The position numbers were made by a program, and so were the translations under genes. A DNA stretch of 35,463 nucleotides. Source: Silene noctiflora (Eukaryota > Streptophyta > Magnoliopsida > Caryophyllales > Caryophyllaceae). Positions 33,101-35,463 of this stretch are shown piece by piece (the stretch's first letter is position 1; every line of letters starts with the position of its first letter). Where the stretch lies: assembly GCA_009801015.1 (NCBI GenBank), contig VHZZ01011445.1:5237-40699 (forward strand), read 5' to 3'. The notes below the pieces were generated by a model that saw only the letters and a program-made list of their open reading frames with translations, ran no database searches and was not told the DNA's origin.

Positions 33101-34196
33101 GACTAAGACTATGGTCAGTGTCATTGTATTTATCATCTACATCCATATAATCCTCCCTGTTCTGCTCGTTTCGGATACCAAAATCTCCGTTAGAAGGTCT
33201 ACTTAGTATGCTGCCATTAGAATTCCATGATCTTCCCTTAGTTCCATTCAAAATTTCTCGTGCACCCTCACCGTGTTCTGGACAAGATGACCTCTTGCTT
33301 CTCCTAGAGCCCAAATGCTCAGAAGAGGGAGTTTTCCTACTTTGTTTCTGCCTGACTGCATCATCAGATATCTCGCCTTTATCAGCAGGCGAGGTTGCGT
33401 CCCCTGCCCACCTTGAAGCTGATATATGCCTAGTAGAAATGTAATCCTTGTCATGATTACCCCACCGTCCATCCTGAGAAGGTGAATCAGGCTCATCTGC
33501 AGGAAACTTCTCTACATTATAACTATCTACATGAGCATCTTTCATAGAAACTTCAACAGGTGGATCCACAGGACCATCCTTGGCCTTGTTACTTTTAATG
33601 GGCGACATTTCATTGTTCTTAGGCAGCACAACATTCGACCAAGTCTGGTCTAATTTGCAACCTAATGGCTGACGGTTTTGAGGGAAATGAGTGATAGTCG
33701 GCAAAGACCGACTTCTTGATGTATCTTTCATCTCCTTATCATCTCTATCCCAAACAATAGGAGAGAACTTTCTTTTCTTTACAACAGGTGGAGGCAGCTC
33801 AGCATTAACAATTGTCTCCACCACCTCAATTTGTTTACCCCGGGAATTCAGCTGAGCAGCATCATCGGACCCACTCTCACCCGAAAGCTCTCCAGGTTCC
33901 CGGTCCAAAATCCTATCAACTAAGCCACCTCTCCTAGGATCATCACCAACCCTAACCCCATTACCGACAGAACCACTCCTGGACGACAAAGAGTGATAAC
34001 TACCACCATTAGCAAGCTCCATTTCCTTAGCATCCCTCGGTCTAACCCTCCCTCTACCACCATTACCCCTCACATCGTGATCCTTAACATGCCTACTATT
34101 CCTAGACCTATTGAATTCCTCCCTAGGGTAATCACACTCCGTCCTCGACACCTCATATTCAGCATCATTATCAGCCACATACCTTCCAGCTGCCAT
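30060..34196 (-). CDS. CDKG2: cyclin-dependent kinase G2-type (PITSLRE/CDK11-like), 6 exons
   Basis: Exons from the start are 34196-32491, 31898-31763, 31632-31544, 31353-31242, 31154-31048 and 30159-30060. Phases agree, giving 749 residues (Arabidopsis CDKG2 is about 750). The N-terminal 400 residues are Ser/Arg/Asp-rich and disordered. The kinase domain spans about 403-695: glycine loop DEGTYG, Lys432 in VALKK, C-helix signature PLTALRE (444-450), HRD with Asp527, DFG at 545-547, and T-loop [15 protein letters not shown]. The first glycine of the loop is Glu, as I recall it for CDK11/PITSLRE kinases. The signature is PLTSLRE in Arabidopsis CDKGs, so Ala here is a deviation. The tail '[14 protein letters not shown]...GGLFD' is typical of the G class. 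CDKGs pair with L-type cyclins and are linked to splicing, flowering and meiotic synapsis; nuclear action is expected. The stop codon lies in a tandem duplication. Confidence 0.94.
30490..30860. other. strand-asymmetric C-rich/G-rich block in CDKG2 intron 5
   Basis: The last intron (30160-31047) contains a C-rich half (about 30500-30680, words like CCCCAACCC and CACCCCACCACTC) followed by a G-rich half (about 30690-30860, words like GGGTAGGGCGGG). The halves are not exact inverted copies and no terminal repeats are seen. It is probably a decayed insertion; class unknown. Confidence 0.3.
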
Positions 34197-34620
34197 TAGA
34201 CTATCTCCAAGAATTCAAATTTCTACCCTAACGAACAAGCAACAATCACTTTCTTTCTTTAATTTCCCACAATTAATAAAAACCCAAATTGAACGATAAT
34301 TCAGAAAGAACATTAAAAAAAAAAAGATGGACAAATCAAATCCAACTACTTAACAAGAAAAATGAGAAAGAAAGAGCTTGAAATAGGCGAAGTGATTACT
34401 CCAAAATTGTAATTTATAACTCCTTAAAGTGAGAGTAGAAACCCTAGAAATTGAAAATAGGGCATACCAGAAATAGAAACCCTATAAATTGAAATAGGAG
34501 GGGCGAGAATGAAGAGTGCGGCGACGAGAGAGATTGAGGCGGCGGAGGCGGTGGTCGGAGTTGATCAAAGGAGATAACCGCGGTTTTTTGTTCTGTTCAC
34601 CGCACTTTCCTATTTCGCGT
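34197..34620 (-). promoter_or_regulatory. CDKG2 leader and promoter-proximal region
   Basis: Read on the reverse strand, a CT-rich, CCGCCGCC-bearing stretch (about 34500-34570) looks like a 5' UTR with transcription starting near 34600. A donor-like TTCTG|GTATGCC at 34468 and an acceptor-like TTCGTTAG near 34228 suggest a leader intron, but this is unproven. A telo-box-like AAACCCTAG lies at about 34439-34447. No clear TATA box was seen. Confidence 0.4.
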
Positions 34621-34726
34621 ATATCCAATTTCTTTTAGATGAGTATAGTAAACAAAGGAAAAAAATAGGAAAATTTTAAGTAGTAAAGTTTTTCGGATAT
34701 CGATTTTAGTCTTTCATATCTATATC

Positions 34727-35112
34727 TAGAGCTGTACAACGGTGCGGGCTAGCCCGGCCCAGTCCGGTTCAACGGGCTCAAAAACCGCAGCCCATTTTTT
34801 TCTGGCCCAAACCGTGGTCTTTTTAGTGTCGGGTCCGGGCCCAAATTTTCCAGCCCAGCCCGGTTTTTTAGTGCTGGCCCAGCCCAGTCCGACCCGTTAT
34901 TTTTTTCTCTTTTCTCCCCTTTTTTTGTATTTTCTTTACATAAAAAGAAAAAAAAGTGTCAAACCCGGCCCGGCCCGGCCCAACAGCCCACCTAGTGCTG
35001 GGCCCGGGCTAGACAAACCAGGCACAGGCCCAGCCCGGCCCAGCCCGCCCTCCATTTAGTGTCGGGCCTGGGCTGCACCACCCCAGCCCGACCCGCCCAA
35101 CGCACAGCCCTA
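34727..35112. mobile_element. hAT-type MITE upstream of CDKG2, GGCCCGGGC-rich
   Basis: The ends TAGAGCTGTACAACGGTGCG and (reverse complement) TAGGGCTGTGCGTTGGGCG are imperfect inverted repeats. Both flanks carry an identical 8-bp TCTATATC (34719-34726 and 35113-35120), a hAT target duplication. Arms are dense in CCCGGCCCAGCCCG units around a T-rich core. The 386-bp element has no transposase. It lies about 120 bp upstream of the presumed CDKG2 start of transcription. Confidence 0.83.
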
Positions 35113-35120
35113 TCTATATC

Positions 35121-35324
35121 TATGTTATTATTAATATCAATATATCTATCTGTATTAGGAAGGAAGTTTTTTTCGAGCGATGTAAAAGACCCCAACTTTT
35201 TGAAACTACCTAAAATAATTTTTAAATAAAAATATATCCAAAGAGAATTACAAAAGATGTAAAATTGATTATATATTTGAAGCGATAATATTTTATCACT
35301 TTATCGTAGGCCAGAGCACGGCCG
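35121..35324. other. short AT-rich spacer, nothing recognised
   Basis: The stretch is AT-rich without repeats or frames of note. Confidence 0.4.
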
Positions 35325-35463
35325 GATATCTGATCAGGTGTCGCAACCCTATCAAAAATCAATTACCCTAGCAACAAAAAATAAATGTAGTATTTAGGAG
35401 TCGAATCCACATGGAGTACGGTGGTTGATAATTAGTTGTTATGGCTTGAATTTTATCTCGGTT
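35325..35463. repeat. dispersed repeat entering the right edge
   Basis: Words such as GGTGTCGCAACCCTATCAAA and AGTCGAATCCACATGGAG are what I recall from the opening of an abundant plant repeat often linked to LTR-type elements. Only about 140 bp are in the window. The left window edge may hold a later part of the same kind of repeat in the same orientation. Family and extent cannot be fixed here. Confidence 0.4.

Noticed and set aside
32713-34199. Forward-strand frames opposite CDKG2 exon 1
   Set aside because: They are antisense shadows of a well-supported coding exon.
34742-35195. Frames rich in Pro, Ala and Gly at the right side
   Set aside because: They come from GGCCCGGGC-type repeat units of the hAT MITE upstream of CDKG2.
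1-35463. CRISPR arrays, rRNA and tRNA genes, operons
   Set aside because: No regularly spaced direct repeats of CRISPR type, no rRNA-like stretch and no tRNA-like A/B box pair stood out on reading; the gene structures are those of a plant nucleus.

Overview
This is nuclear DNA from a flowering plant, AT-rich, with intron-containing genes separated by repeat-filled spacers. Four protein-coding genes can be built exon by exon with consistent reading frames and GT-AG introns. The gene families point to a eudicot. Several short elements (TTTGTGACGGA/TCCGTCACAAA hairpins, GACGGTCTCACA-type ends, clustered ACTCGATCGAGT palindromes) remind me of repeats common in Caryophyllales such as the Caryophyllaceae. 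That placement is an inference from memory, not a test.

Layout. Positions 1-4.2 kb hold dispersed repeats only. At 4218-10146 (+) lies a 9-exon, 907-residue plastid type-2 13-lipoxygenase of the LOX2 kind. It converges on a MAP65-3 (PLEIADE-like) gene at 10765-15591 (-), with 12 coding exons (729 residues) and a non-coding leader exon near 16.4 kb. Positions 16.5-21.0 kb are a repeat-rich spacer with a Helitron-like 3' end and two hAT-type MITEs. A 4-exon gene at 21014-25316 (+) encodes a 460-residue seven-helix DUF3537 membrane protein, the plant gustatory-receptor-like family. Positions 25.3-30.0 kb have no gene I can support, only diverged duplications, one MITE and a few weak candidate exons. 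At 30060-34196 (-) lies a 6-exon, 749-residue CDKG2-type kinase, whose GC-rich upstream side carries a young hAT MITE. The right edge runs into a dispersed repeat that may be the same kind as the left edge.

The four genes are not an operon or an obvious biosynthetic cluster. LOX2 feeds jasmonate and green-leaf-volatile synthesis in plastids. MAP65-3 bundles antiparallel microtubules in the phragmoplast. CDKG2 is a PITSLRE-like kinase linked to cyclin L, splicing and meiosis in Arabidopsis. The DUF3537 protein has no settled function.

Most notable observations: a tandem duplication that copies the CDKG2 stop codon into its own 3' UTR; a DUF3537 exon that begins with a perfect donor consensus right after its acceptor (a recursive-splice-like site); four hAT MITEs with the same terminal motif but different GC-rich subterminal repeats; and regularly spaced 12-bp palindromes near the left edge.
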